A DNA stretch of 64,000 nt, taken from assembly GCA_910587345.1 (NCBI GenBank), contig CAJUKH010000026.1, forward strand, positions 1 through 64,000, in the 5' to 3' direction. The position numbers and the translations under genes are program-made. Of this stretch, positions 34,360 to 42,700 are shown one piece after another. Source of the stretch: an uncultured Oscillospiraceae bacterium. Lineage in GTDB: Bacteria > Bacillota > Clostridia > Oscillospirales > Oscillospiraceae. The first letter of the stretch is position 1. Each line of letters starts with the position of its first letter. The notes beneath the pieces were generated by a model. It had not been told where the DNA came from, made no database searches, and worked only from the letters and a program-made list of their open reading frames with translations.

Positions 34360-34629
34360 TCAGTGATTTTTCCTTCCGGACCTGCGGCCGGTCTGCATCC
34401 CTTCCACCAATATAATGTCTTCCCCCAAACGTTTTATAGCCGCCCATGGGAAAATATGGTCCTCCTCACGTCCCAACAATCCCAGCAGCCTTAACCGGCC
34501 AGGTACGACCAAAGCCCGAACCTGGCCGGTCTCCAAATCAATTTCTGCGTCTCCCACATACCCATAACGACTGCCATCCATCACATCAATGACCTCTTTG
34601 CGGCACAATTCTCCTATCCGAAATTCCAT
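34360..34629 (-). CDS. YlmC/YmxH family PRC-barrel protein
   Basis: An 89-residue sporulation-associated protein of unknown biochemical role. The PRC-barrel pattern is clear: GELCRKEVIDVMDGSRYGYVGDAEIDLETGQVRALVVPG followed by EEDHIFPWAAIKRLGEDIILV (both motifs span longer runs in the protein). GGGGGAGA precedes the ATG. The basic tail GRRSGRKNH is variable in the family. Confidence 0.85.
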   Translation of the reverse strand: MEFRIGELCRKEVIDVMDGSRYGYVGDAEIDLETGQVRALVVPGRLRLLGLLGREEDHIFPWAAIKRLGEDIILVEGMQTGRRSGRKNH

Positions 34630-34671
34630 TTCATCTCCCCCTTTCTGTCAGAATATGGACATCGAGTGTTG

Positions 34672-34712
34672 TCCTATGCCCGTTACACCCATTTTCCAAT
34701 GTCGGCATAGGA
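34672..34712. repeat. Inverted repeat upstream of the amidase gene
   Basis: TCCTATGCC (34672-34680) and GGCATAGGA (34704-34712) are perfect 9-base arms 23 bases apart, ending 23 bases before the amidase start. It could be an mRNA hairpin or an operator. Confidence 0.4.
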
Positions 34713-34734
34713 TAAACAAAAAGGAGGAATTCTT

Positions 34735-35475
34735 ATGCCTATCATCTACCTTTCCCCCTCCACACAGGAGAACAATTTCTATGTCAACGGTGGTACGGAA
34801 GAAGAATGGATGAATCGCTTGGCCGATGCGCTGGAGCCATATTTAACGGCCAGCGGTATCCGTTTTAACCGCAACACCCCTTATATGACCGCAAGCTCCT
34901 CTATCCGTGCCTCAAACGCAGGCCAATACGACCTCCATCTGGCTCTCCATTCCAACGCTGCTCCCGAAGGGCTTTATGGGCAAAAGCGGGGCATTTTAGT
35001 TTTCTACTATCCCGGCAGTGGCCAGGGGCAAACCGCTGCCCAACTTATTGCAAACGGGCTGAAGGATATCTATCCGCTGCCTAATGATGTCCGTGCGGAG
35101 CCGTCTACTACCATAGGAGAAGTTCGGCAGCCCCGTGCTCCCTCCGTCTTTTTGGAGCTTGGATTTCATGACAATCAAGATGATGCTATATGGATCAAAA
35201 GCAATTTAGATGTGATTGCCAGGAATCTGGCCCTTTCTCTCACAGAGTTTTTCGGCCTCCCCTTTTTAACACCTCAAACCTATCGAAATGCTGTTGTTGA
35301 TGTTAACTGGGGTTCTCTTAACATTCGGGATAAACCGGATAAAAGCTCTTATATTGTAACCCAGGCGCCGGATGGCGCCCCCCTAACAGTTATCAACCAA
35401 TACCAAAACTGGTATGTGGTCAGTTACCGTGATATCGTCGGCTGGGCCAGCGCCGACTTTATTACGTTGGTATAA
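34735..35475 (+). CDS. N-acetylmuramoyl-L-alanine amidase with SH3 domain
   Basis: Peptidoglycan amidase of 246 residues. The amidase_3 domain (about 1-180) shows the zinc/catalytic pattern in LALHSNAAP (near 64) and VFLELGFHDNQDD (near 140), and a bacterial SH3 domain follows (about 188-246, NIRDKPDKSSYIV). There is no signal peptide or membrane helix, so it may act in the mother cell or be released by lysis, as for spore proteins. AAGGAGG precedes the ATG. The LysM-GH18 gene follows after 4 bases. Confidence 0.87.
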   Translation: MPIIYLSPSTQENNFYVNGGTEEEWMNRLADALEPYLTASGIRFNRNTPYMTASSSIRASNAGQYDLHLALHSNAAPEGLYGQKRGILVFYYPGSGQGQTAAQLIANGLKDIYPLPNDVRAEPSTTIGEVRQPRAPSVFLELGFHDNQDDAIWIKSNLDVIARNLALSLTEFFGLPFLTPQTYRNAVVDVNWGSLNIRDKPDKSSYIVTQAPDGAPLTVINQYQNWYVVSYRDIVGWASADFITLV

Positions 35476-35479
35476 AAGC

Positions 35480-36760
35480 ATGACCATTCATGTTGTCGTC
35501 CAGGGTGATACCCTTTATTCCATTGCCGCAAATTATAAGGTCCCTATGTCGCAAATCGCTGCCGACAACGGACTTGAGACACCTCATCACTTGGTTCCCG
35601 GGCAGGCTCTTGTCATTCGCTTCCCTTTGACCGTTCACACTGTCCGCCCCGGTGATACTCTAACCAGCATCGCTCTTCAATACAATGTTTCTCTACGCCA
35701 GCTTTATCAAAATAACCCTATTCTGGGCGGACAAGATGAAATTTGGCCCGGGCAGAGTCTTGTTATCGCCTATCAGCAAGAGCCCACCCGTTCCATTGCG
35801 GTAAATGCTTATGCCTATCCGCATATCAGTGACTCTCTGCTTTCCTTTACTCTTCCCTATCTTACCTATTTGACCCCTTTCACCTATGGATTTACAACAG
35901 AAGGCGAGCTAATAGCCCCTGATGATGAAGCTTTGATCAAAAGGGCGCTGTCAATCGGCACCGTCCCACTGATGCACCTGTCAACTCTTACTGCGGATGG
36001 CGGTTTCTCCAACGAGCTGGCTCATCTCCTTTTGAATGACCGGGCACTTCAGGAGCATCTGGTCGAGGAGATCGTATCTACCCTCAGTCAAAAAGGCTAT
36101 GGTGGTTTGGATGTGGATTTTGAGTACGTTTACCCCGAGGATGCCTCCGCTTACGCTGCCTTTCTCTCTTCTCTTTCCGGCCGTCTTGGGCCTCTCGGAT
36201 ATCCTGTAATTGCCGCTTTGGCCCCCAAAACCTCTCCTATACAGCGGGGTGCTCTTTACGAAGGGCATGATTTTGCCGCTGTCGGAGCCGCCGTAGATGG
36301 AGTGTTACTGATGACATATGAATGGGGATACACTTATGGTCCCCCCATGGCTGTGGCTCCTCTTCCAAACGTGCGGCAGGTATTGGAATATGCTCTTACT
36401 GAGATCCCCCACTCAAAAATCTGGCTTGGTATCCCCAATTACGGTTATGACTGGCCTCTTCCTTTTGTACAGGGCGAGAGCAAAGCAACTTCTATTTCCA
36501 GTCAGCAGGCCGTTGCCCTAGCCCGCAAATATGGTGTCAATATCGATTACGATCAGCGTGCCCAAGCCCCATGGTTTCGCTACACCGATGAAATTGGCCG
36601 CCAACATGAGGTTTGGTTCGAAGACGCCCGCAGCATACAGGCGAAACTGGAACTTATCTCTCAGTACGGTCTTGTTGGTGCTGGCTACTGGAACCTAATG
36701 CGGGATTTCCCACAAAACTGGCTGGTTCTCTCTTCCCTATATACCATTCGGGAGGCATAG
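35480..36760 (+). CDS. LysM-GH18 spore cortex-lytic type glucosaminidase
   Basis: 426 residues resembling SleL/YaaH. Two LysM repeats (about 2-47 and 52-98; VQGDTLYSIA and VRPGDTLTSIA) precede a glycoside hydrolase 18 domain with the catalytic motif GGLDVDFEYV near residue 212, where Glu is the acid. SleL enzymes break cortex muramic-delta-lactam peptidoglycan during germination. There is no signal peptide, as in YaaH. The frame opens further upstream inside the amidase gene; ATG 35480, 4 bases after its stop, is taken as a coupled start. Confidence 0.87.
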   Translation: MTIHVVVQGDTLYSIAANYKVPMSQIAADNGLETPHHLVPGQALVIRFPLTVHTVRPGDTLTSIALQYNVSLRQLYQNNPILGGQDEIWPGQSLVIAYQQEPTRSIAVNAYAYPHISDSLLSFTLPYLTYLTPFTYGFTTEGELIAPDDEALIKRALSIGTVPLMHLSTLTADGGFSNELAHLLLNDRALQEHLVEEIVSTLSQKGYGGLDVDFEYVYPEDASAYAAFLSSLSGRLGPLGYPVIAALAPKTSPIQRGALYEGHDFAAVGAAVDGVLLMTYEWGYTYGPPMAVAPLPNVRQVLEYALTEIPHSKIWLGIPNYGYDWPLPFVQGESKATSISSQQAVALARKYGVNIDYDQRAQAPWFRYTDEIGRQHEVWFEDARSIQAKLELISQYGLVGAGYWNLMRDFPQNWLVLSSLYTIREA

Positions 36761-36893
36761 CACATTCACAAATTGTTCACGAGATGTTCCCAATCTGTCC
36801 ATCACTTTTTTCAGGAATATGTTATTCTATGATTGTCAGAAATGACAGGCATCTGTTTGAAATCCTCTTTTTCTCTTTTCCTTTCTCTCTTAC

Positions 36894-36932
36894 CTAAAGC
36901 CCCCACCGGCAATTTGCCGATGGGGGCTTTAG
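36894..36932. terminator. Terminator after the LysM-GH18 gene
   Basis: CTAAAGCCCCCACCGGCAA pairs perfectly with TTGCCGATGGGGGCTTTAG apart from one bulge position. The plus-strand T tract is short. Confidence 0.75.
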
Positions 36933-36941
36933 GCTTATAGC

Positions 36942-36975
36942 AAAGAGCCGCCGAAATGACCGGCGGCTCTTTTAT
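36942..36975. terminator. Terminator of the CoA-disulfide reductase gene
   Basis: AAAGAGCCGCCG and CGGCGGCTCTTT pair perfectly. T on the plus strand and A on the other side allow both directions. Confidence 0.8.
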
Positions 36976-36976
36976 T

Positions 36977-38674
36977 TTACTTGAAATTATATTCCGTAAC
37001 TATTTTTTTACGCATCGTTGTCTGGTCTGTGAAGTACTCGTGAAGGCAAATTCCCAGGAAAGAACCCGAGATATTCCACAGGTTTCTATAGCCTTTACCT
37101 TGAAGGGCCATGATGGCATTATAACTGCGTTGACTGGAACGGCAATGAAGATAAACCGGTCGATCCCGTGGAATCTCATTCATTCTCTCCCGCAGCTGAC
37201 TTAGAGGAATGTTCTTTGCGTTAACCAAATGTCCAGCCTCAAACTCCTGCTCTTCCCGAACATCAATGATACAAGCATTTTCCTCCACCAGCTTCCGAAC
37301 CGCAGAAACCGGCACCTGGCAGAACTTTCCTTCCAGAATGTTCTCCCCTACTAATGCCGCAAAATTCACAACATCTTTTGCAGTGCCAAACATGGGGGCA
37401 TAGCACAACTCCAGGTCCTTTAGATCCTCTAGTGTTCCTCCCATGCTAATCATGGTAGCAATCACGTCTATCCGCTTATCCACATTTCCCTTTCCAATGG
37501 CTTGTGCGCCCAGAATTCGACCTGTAGGCCGCTCAAAAAGAAGTTTGAAATGAATGACCGAATTTCCAGGCATCAATCCTACCCGGTCGCCGGGAAGCAC
37601 ATAGACAAAATCATAGGGGATGCCAGCCGCCTGCGCTGTCTTTTCATTCAATCCTGTGGCTGCTGCTTTCAGGTCAAAAAGTTTAACAATGGAAGAACCA
37701 ATCACACCCCTGTTCCTGGGTGCAGCACCATACATTGCATCGGCTGCGGCACGGGCCTGACGCTGCGCCGGCCCCGCCAAAGGGAGCCGGGTCGCCTTAT
37801 GGCTCAACCGATGATAAACCTCAATGGCGTCTCCAACTGCATAGATAGACGGATCACTGGTTCGATAATTGTTATCCACCCTGATTCCGCCGGTCTCCCC
37901 CAATTCCAGACCCGCCGCTTTTGCCAATCCAGTCTCAGGCTTAACGCCGATAGCCATAACCACCGCTTCAGCTTTTACCTGCTTTCCCGAAGCCAAGGTG
38001 GCATAATGCTCTGTAATCTCTTTTATCCCATCTTCCAGTATCAGTTCCACACCGTGATCCATCATCTCTTTATGGAGAATTTGCGCCATGTCATGGTCAA
38101 AAGGCGCCATGATCTGGTCTGCGGCCTCAATCATCGTAATATGCTTACCGGCCATCTGCAGATTTTCTGCCACTTCGACACCGATAAACCCGCCCCCTAC
38201 CACAGCTACATCTTCCACAGCATTGGTATCCAGATAATTTTTCAAAGCCACAATATCTTCCACATTTCGAACAGAAAACACATGGGGGCTATGAATACCG
38301 GCAATACTGTTAGGCAAAATAGGGCTTGCTCCGGGCGCCAGAACCAGAATGTCGTAGGACTCTTCATAGTTTTCGCCCGTCTCCAGATTCTTTACTTTAA
38401 CGACCTTTTTGTTTCGGCAAATCTCTGTTACCTCACTATTTACCCGTGCCTCAATGTTATACTGCCGCCGAAATCGTACCGGGTCCATCATGACCAAGGT
38501 TCCGCTGCTGGCCACTACCCCACTGAGGTAAAAAGGAAGGGAACAGTTAGAAAAGGAAACATTGTGCCCCCGCTCCAACATAATGATTTGGGCATCCTCG
38601 TCCAAACGACGTACTCTGGCCGCCACAGAAGCGCCACCGGCTACCCCACCGACTATTACAACTTTTTTTGCCAT
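36977..38674 (-). CDS. CoA-disulfide reductase with C-terminal rhodanese domain
   Basis: FAD pyridine nucleotide-disulfide oxidoreductase of 565 residues. VIVGGVAGGASVAARVRR (6-23) binds FAD, and Cys44 in SFSNCSLPFY is the single redox cysteine of the CoADR/NADH oxidase group. VVGGGFIGVEVAE is the NAD(P)H site. A rhodanese domain fills about 470-555, with its active Cys in LHCRSSQRS. The fused form is known as CoADR-RHD and reduces CoA persulfides or disulfides, so a role in sulfane-sulfur or oxidative stress is inferred. Confidence 0.9.
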   Translation of the reverse strand: MAKKVVIVGGVAGGASVAARVRRLDEDAQIIMLERGHNVSFSNCSLPFYLSGVVASSGTLVMMDPVRFRRQYNIEARVNSEVTEICRNKKVVKVKNLETGENYEESYDILVLAPGASPILPNSIAGIHSPHVFSVRNVEDIVALKNYLDTNAVEDVAVVGGGFIGVEVAENLQMAGKHITMIEAADQIMAPFDHDMAQILHKEMMDHGVELILEDGIKEITEHYATLASGKQVKAEAVVMAIGVKPETGLAKAAGLELGETGGIRVDNNYRTSDPSIYAVGDAIEVYHRLSHKATRLPLAGPAQRQARAAADAMYGAAPRNRGVIGSSIVKLFDLKAAATGLNEKTAQAAGIPYDFVYVLPGDRVGLMPGNSVIHFKLLFERPTGRILGAQAIGKGNVDKRIDVIATMISMGGTLEDLKDLELCYAPMFGTAKDVVNFAALVGENILEGKFCQVPVSAVRKLVEENACIIDVREEQEFEAGHLVNAKNIPLSQLRERMNEIPRDRPVYLHCRSSQRSYNAIMALQGKGYRNLWNISGSFLGICLHEYFTDQTTMRKKIVTEYNFK

Positions 38675-38725
38675 TTTTGTACCTCCTCAAATAATTTTTG
38701 GTCTGTTCTTTTTTCCATTAATTAT

Positions 38726-38754
38726 ACTATACGATGTTCTGCAATTTAAGTCAA
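38726..38754 (-). promoter_or_regulatory. Promoter of the CoA-disulfide reductase gene
   Basis: On the minus strand TTGACT (38754-38749), 17 bases, TATAGT (38731-38726). Confidence 0.8.
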
Positions 38755-38779
38755 CGCAATTTCAAAAGCATCTTTATTT

Positions 38780-38815
38780 AACAAAGAATCCCACCCTATG
38801 GGTGGGATTCTTTGC
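38780..38815. terminator. Hairpin, probable terminator on the minus strand
   Basis: AAAGAATCCCACCC and GGGTGGGATTCTTT flank a 4-base loop. No gene on the plus strand needs it; on the minus strand it would end read-through from the tRNA-Leu region before the CoADR promoter. Confidence 0.6.
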
Positions 38816-38922
38816 AATGCTACCGCTCCAGTATATCTTGTGTTATAACAAAAGATGCAAACCGAACATCCGTCTCAAAATCGGACAGGAATCCAGCGCA
38901 GCGAATCCGGCCCAAAAGTGAA

Positions 38923-38982
38923 AAATCCCCACCAGAGTACAGTTTTCACCGCAAGGCGAAAACTGTACTCTGGTGGGGATTT
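38923..38982. repeat. Perfect 25-bp inverted repeat
   Basis: Arms 38923-38947 and 38958-38982 are exact complements around a 10-base loop. No T tract typical of a terminator lies in the loop-distal flank. It is the core of a roughly 250-base gene-free stretch downstream of tRNA-Leu and looks like a dispersed palindromic element. Confidence 0.85.
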
Positions 38983-39035
38983 CTGATCTGCAATAAGTGG
39001 GTAAAATCGCTTTTCTTTTGAGATTGTGTCCAAAA

Positions 39036-39070
39036 CCAAATCGAAGCCCAGCGAAGCGGGTTCGGTTTGG
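39036..39070. repeat. Imperfect hairpin in the tRNA-Leu flanking repeat region
   Basis: CCAAATCGAAGCC (39036-39048) pairs imperfectly with GGGTTCGGTTTGG (39058-39070). The loop sequence CCAGCGAAGCGGG resembles CCAGCGCAGCGAATCCGG near 38893-38910, so two diverged copies of a unit may flank the 25-bp palindrome. Confidence 0.45.
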
Positions 39071-39108
39071 AAAGGAGGAGCAGCGTAATGGGTGCACTCT
39101 GACTTTTG

Positions 39109-39146
39109 AAAAAAGTCGGAGCAAGCGATATACAGCTTGCTCCGAC
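39109..39146 (-). terminator. Terminator of tRNA-Leu
   Basis: GTCGGAGCAAGC (39115-39126) pairs with GCTTGCTCCGAC (39135-39146); on the minus strand six T follow. It begins 2 bases after the tRNA CCA. Confidence 0.9.
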
Positions 39147-39147
39147 G

Positions 39148-39235
39148 TGGTGCCGGTGGTGGGACTCGAACCCACACGGGGGATTAGCCCAACGGATTTT
39201 GAGTCCGTCACGTCTACCAATTCCATCACACCGGC
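39148..39235 (-). tRNA. tRNA-Leu (anticodon CAA), CCA encoded
   Basis: Read on the minus strand, the acceptor GCCGGTG pairs with CACCGGC. The anticodon stem ACGGA/TCCGT encloses CTCAAAA, giving anticodon CAA for TTG codons. The long variable arm is typical of class II tRNA, the T-loop GGTTCGAGTCC is standard, and CCA is encoded. Confidence 0.95.
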
Positions 39236-39255
39236 AAAGGACTTTGCGGTTTTAT

Positions 39256-39284
39256 ATTATACAGTCTTTTTTTATGTTTGGCAA
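39256..39284 (-). promoter_or_regulatory. Promoter of tRNA-Leu
   Basis: On the minus strand TTGCCA (39284-39279), 17 bases, TATAAT (39261-39256). Confidence 0.8.
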
Positions 39285-39324
39285 GTGTTTTTTCTTTTTT
39301 TGCCGTATTTTATATGATTTCCCC

Positions 39325-39353
39325 TTGACAGTCCACACAAAATGTTGTATTAT
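39325..39353 (+). promoter_or_regulatory. Promoter of the ylxM-ffh operon
   Basis: TTGACA (39325-39330), 17 bases, TATTAT (39348-39353). Confidence 0.85.
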
Positions 39354-39404
39354 ATTTGTATTGTAAAGCTATTGAACTTTACATTTTTAAACTTGGGAGG
39401 GAGA

Positions 39405-39776
39405 ATGGTGAAAAATCAAGCTTACCGCATGGCCATGCTGTTTGACTTTTATGGCGATATGCTTACCGAACGCCAGCGTGAATTTTACGATCTCTACTAT
39501 AACGAGGATCTCTCCCTTTCTGAAATTGCTGAAAATTACGGTATTTCCCGTCAGGGTGTACGGGATGTGATCGTCCGGGCAGAGGCCACTCTCACAGAGT
39601 TGGAGGATAAAACCGGAATTATACGTCGTTTTCATGTGATGCAGGATCAGTTGAAGAACGTGCAGCGTGCTGTTACCGATATCGGTCAGAGAAACACGCA
39701 GCAGTGTCAAGATGAAGAAATTGAAAATTTAGTGAAAGAAATCAACGCCATTCTGGACCAGTTAAGGCAGGAGTAA
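39405..39776 (+). CDS. ylxM: YlxM, SRP-associated HTH protein
   Basis: A 123-residue UPF0122 protein with a sigma-70 region-4-like helix-turn-helix (DLSLSEIAENYGISRQGVRDVI, within about 38-60). In Firmicutes it is encoded just before ffh and modulates the SRP pathway. GGGAGGG precedes ATG 39405 by 4 bases. The stop is 4 bases before ffh. The C-terminal half is predicted coiled coil. Confidence 0.9.
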   Translation: MVKNQAYRMAMLFDFYGDMLTERQREFYDLYYNEDLSLSEIAENYGISRQGVRDVIVRAEATLTELEDKTGIIRRFHVMQDQLKNVQRAVTDIGQRNTQQCQDEEIENLVKEINAILDQLRQE

Positions 39777-39780
39777 TCAC

Positions 39781-41139
39781 ATGGCCTTTGAAGGATTGAC
39801 CGAAAAACTTACCATTGCCTTTAAAAAACTTCGTGGGAAAGGCCGTCTTACAGAGTCTGATGTAAAAGAAGCCATGCGGGAAATTCGTATGGCACTCTTA
39901 GAGGCTGATGTCAGCTATAAAGTGGTTAAGGACTTTGTAGCAAGAGTTTCTGAACGGGCTGTTGGCAGTGATGTTTTAGAAAGTCTGACGCCTGCGCAGA
40001 TGATTGTCAAAATCGTCAACGAAGAACTGACTGCTCTAATGGGCGGTGAAGAAGCTAAACTTAACCTCTCTTCTAAATCTCCCACCATTGTGATGATGGT
40101 TGGTCTTCAGGGCGCCGGCAAAACCACCAACTCGGCAAAATTGGCCGGTTTGATGAAGAAGCAGGGTAAACGGCCGCTTCTCGTCGCTTGTGATGTGTAC
40201 CGCCCCGCTGCCATTGAGCAATTGGAAGTCGTGGGAAAACAACTGGATATTCCCGTTTTCCAAATGGGACAGATTTCTCCCGTTGATATTGCCAAAGCCG
40301 CTATTGAACACGCAAAAAAGCATGGTAATGATTTGGTTTTCCTGGATACGGCCGGTCGGCTTCATATCGATGCGGCTTTAATGGAGGAACTTCAAAATAT
40401 CAAGAATACCGTTTCCCCTGATGAGATCCTTTTGGTTGTAGATGCCATGATCGGCCAGGATGCGGTCAATGCTGCCAAAGCTTTTGATGAGGCGCTGGAC
40501 ATTACCGGCGTCATGCTGACAAAGCTGGACGGCGATGCTCGAGGCGGTGCCGCTCTCTCCATTAAAACTGTAACAGGCAAGCCCATCAAGTTCGTGGGAA
40601 CGGGAGAAAAACTGGATCAGGTAGAACCCTTTCACCCTGACCGAATGGCCTCGCGGATCTTGGGTATGGGAGACGTACTTTCTTTAATTGAAAAAGCCCA
40701 GGAAAATTTTGACTTACAGAAAGCCAAAGAACTGGAGCAGAAACTTCGTAAGAATAAGTTTACCCTTGCCGATTATTATGAGCAAATTTCACAGTTAAAA
40801 AATATGGGTTCAATCACAGAAATTGCCGGAATGCTTCCCGGTGTGGACCCTAAGGCACTGGAAGGCGCTAATGTGGATGAGCGAGCTATGCTTCGTACAG
40901 AAGCGATCATCCTCTCCATGACACCCGAAGAACGGGAAGAGCCGTCTATTCTGAACAACAGTCGAAAGAAACGAATTGCTGCCGGTGCCGGCGTTCAGGT
41001 CGTAGACGTTAATCGGCTTTTAAAGCAGTTTGATATGATGCTCCAAATGACAAAGCAAATGAATGATCCCAGACTGCGGAAACTGGCAAAAAAGGGCCGT
41101 CTCGGCGGTCTGGGAATGGGAAAAGGTCTTCCCTTTTAA
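39781..41139 (+). CDS. ffh: Signal recognition particle protein Ffh
   Basis: SRP GTPase that recognises signal sequences with SRP RNA. The 452-residue protein has the N and G domains (GLQGAGKTTNSAKLA near 107, DTAGRLHID near 190, TKLDGDARGG near 247) and a methionine-rich M domain from about 300 (DMMLQMTKQMND). The final GLGMGKGLPF is glycine-rich as usual. It is the second gene of an operon that continues to rpsP. Confidence 0.97.
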   Translation: MAFEGLTEKLTIAFKKLRGKGRLTESDVKEAMREIRMALLEADVSYKVVKDFVARVSERAVGSDVLESLTPAQMIVKIVNEELTALMGGEEAKLNLSSKSPTIVMMVGLQGAGKTTNSAKLAGLMKKQGKRPLLVACDVYRPAAIEQLEVVGKQLDIPVFQMGQISPVDIAKAAIEHAKKHGNDLVFLDTAGRLHIDAALMEELQNIKNTVSPDEILLVVDAMIGQDAVNAAKAFDEALDITGVMLTKLDGDARGGAALSIKTVTGKPIKFVGTGEKLDQVEPFHPDRMASRILGMGDVLSLIEKAQENFDLQKAKELEQKLRKNKFTLADYYEQISQLKNMGSITEIAGMLPGVDPKALEGANVDERAMLRTEAIILSMTPEEREEPSILNNSRKKRIAAGAGVQVVDVNRLLKQFDMMLQMTKQMNDPRLRKLAKKGRLGGLGMGKGLPF

Positions 41140-41209
41140 GTCCTGTTGGTAAGCGCCATTTCATGACGTTTCCATATATGTGAATGAAATTCTTTTGGAG
41201 GTGAAAATA

Positions 41210-41449
41210 ATGGTCAAAATTCGTCTGCGTCGTATGGGTGCCAAGAAGGCTCCCTTCTACCGTATCGTAGTTGCTGATTCCCGCTATCCCCGTGATGGCC
41301 GGTTCATTGAAGAGATCGGCACTTACGATCCCGTCGCTGAGCCTTCTGTTCTGAAGGTGGACGCCGAGCGTGCCCAGGCTTGGATCAAGACCGGCGCTCA
41401 GCCCACTGAGACTGTCAAGGCTCTTCTGAAAAAAGCCGGCGCTATCTGA
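41210..41449 (+). CDS. rpsP: 30S ribosomal protein S16
   Basis: 79 residues starting MVKIRLRRMGAKKAPFYRIVVADSR (first 20: MVKIRLRRMGAKKAPFYRIV), the standard S16 N-terminus. GGAGGTG precedes ATG 41210 by 9 bases; the frame is open 30 bases further up without a site. Codon use is strongly biased toward preferred codons. Confidence 0.97.
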   Translation: MVKIRLRRMGAKKAPFYRIVVADSRYPRDGRFIEEIGTYDPVAEPSVLKVDAERAQAWIKTGAQPTETVKALLKKAGAI

Positions 41450-41463
41450 GGGAGGACTACCGC

Positions 41464-41694
41464 ATGAAAGAGCTCCTCACTTATATCGCTCAAAGCTTGG
41501 TGGACCACCCCGAGCAGGTAGAGGTTACCGAGCAGACAGGCGACGGTGAGATCACCTTGGAGCTGCGGGTCGCTCCCGAGGACATGGGTAAGGTTATTGG
41601 CCGTCAGGGCCGTATTGCCAAATGGATTCGTGTTCTCATGCGTTCCGTGGGCCAGCGGAAGGGAACCAGGGTTTCCGTGGACATCACCGACTGA
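41464..41694 (+). CDS. khpA: KhpA, KH-domain RNA-binding protein
   Basis: A 76-residue single KH-domain protein with the GxxG loop in VIGRQGRIAKWIRVLM (near 45-60). KhpA partners with KhpB/Jag in RNA binding and cell-elongation control in Firmicutes. It lies between rpsP and rimM as usual for the family. GGGAGGA lies 7 bases before the ATG. Confidence 0.93.
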   Translation: MKELLTYIAQSLVDHPEQVEVTEQTGDGEITLELRVAPEDMGKVIGRQGRIAKWIRVLMRSVGQRKGTRVSVDITD

Positions 41695-41702
41695 ATTGAG
41701 GA

Positions 41703-41731
41703 AACGGCGGGGTTTTCCCCGCCGTTTTTTT
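41703..41731 (+). terminator. Terminator after khpA
   Basis: AACGGCGGGG-TTTT-CCCCGCCGTT followed by six T. Within the rpsP-trmD gene order it should reduce expression of the downstream genes. Confidence 0.88.
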
Positions 41732-41756
41732 ATTCTATCATTGGGGAGACATCAAA

Positions 41757-42182
41757 TTGAAACGTGCTTATCAAATTTGTTCTGCGCTTTCCTCTTGGGG
41801 GTTTATCCTCCTCTTTTTGTTATTTCATCACCGATTGGATGAGCACCCCACCCTTTTGGGACTTTGTATGCTTCCCTTCACATTTTTTGCAGCAGTTGCA
41901 GCTTTCTTAAATCATCTCCTTCCCCCAGCACACCGGGAACAGCTTACTGTAAATTGGGGGTATCGTATCCATATTCGGCATCCTTATTGGACATTATTCA
42001 TTTTCTTTCTCCTAAATTTTATGTTTTTCCTTCTCCCCTATCAAAATTCCAGTTGGAGAAAGCCGTTGCTTTTGATCCTCGTCGTTGCATACGTGTTTAC
42101 TTCCATTTCCACTATCCTCTTTTATCACTTCCGCAAAAGAAAAACGAAACGGCCCAGAAGGCAGAAAAGGCCAAAACTCTAA
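41757..42182 (+). CDS. Small four-helix membrane protein, unknown
   Basis: 141 residues with four hydrophobic helices (about 8-23, 33-54, 76-96, 102-124) and a very basic C-terminal tail (RKRKTKRPRRQKRPK). I recognise no family. The start is TTG 41757 with GGGGAGA 8 bases upstream. It interrupts the usual khpA-rimM pair, sits after a terminator, and ends 14 bases before rimM. Confidence 0.65.
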   Translation: MKRAYQICSALSSWGFILLFLLFHHRLDEHPTLLGLCMLPFTFFAAVAAFLNHLLPPAHREQLTVNWGYRIHIRHPYWTLFIFFLLNFMFFLLPYQNSSWRKPLLLILVVAYVFTSISTILFYHFRKRKTKRPRRQKRPKL

Positions 42183-42196
42183 AAAGGAGCTTCTCA

Positions 42197-42700
42197 ATGA
42201 AAAAGCAGTTTTTGGAAGCGGGACAAATCGTTAACACCCACGGAATTCGAGGTGAAGTCCGAATCACCCCCTGGGCGGATTCTCCTCAGTTTCTTTGCCA
42301 GTTTAGTACCTTTTATATTGATGGCCACCCCATCCGTGTCCTTTCGTCCCGGCCCCATAAAACAATGGTCCTTGCCCTTTTGGATGGTACGGATACTGTA
42401 GAGAAGGCTATGACACTTAAAGGAAAAGTCATTTCCATCGATCGCAGTGAAGTTGTTCTTCCGAAGGGTCGTAATTTTCTTGCCGATTTAATGGGGCTGG
42501 ATGTTTTTGATACTGCAACCGGGGAAAAAATAGGGATCATTGAGGATATCCTCACCCCTCCCGCTCACAATGTTTATGTGGTAAGCGGCGGCGCAAAACA
42601 TTACATGATTCCGGCCGTTTCTGCTTTTGTCGCTGAAACAGATGTGGACGCAGGCTTTATGAAAGTAAATCTGATCGAAGGGTTGGAAAGCGATGTATAG
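42197..42700 (+). CDS. rimM: Ribosome maturation factor RimM
   Basis: Assists 30S head assembly by binding S19. The 167-residue protein starts with GQIVNTHGIRGEVRI and has the C-terminal PRC-barrel segment (NFLADLMGLDVFDTATGEKIG). AAAGGAGC lies 8 bases before ATG 42197; the frame is open far upstream through the preceding gene. It overlaps trmD by 8 bases. Confidence 0.93.
   Translation: MKKQFLEAGQIVNTHGIRGEVRITPWADSPQFLCQFSTFYIDGHPIRVLSSRPHKTMVLALLDGTDTVEKAMTLKGKVISIDRSEVVLPKGRNFLADLMGLDVFDTATGEKIGIIEDILTPPAHNVYVVSGGAKHYMIPAVSAFVAETDVDAGFMKVNLIEGLESDV

Noticed and set aside
34263..34400. Possible glmS ribozyme upstream of glmS
   Set aside because: Too little space and no ribozyme core sequence; ylmC begins its 3' end only about 100 bases away.
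38843..39229. Open frame running out of tRNA-Leu (128 codons)
   Set aside because: Its first codons are the tRNA itself and the rest crosses a terminator and a palindrome; the encoded peptide has no domain.
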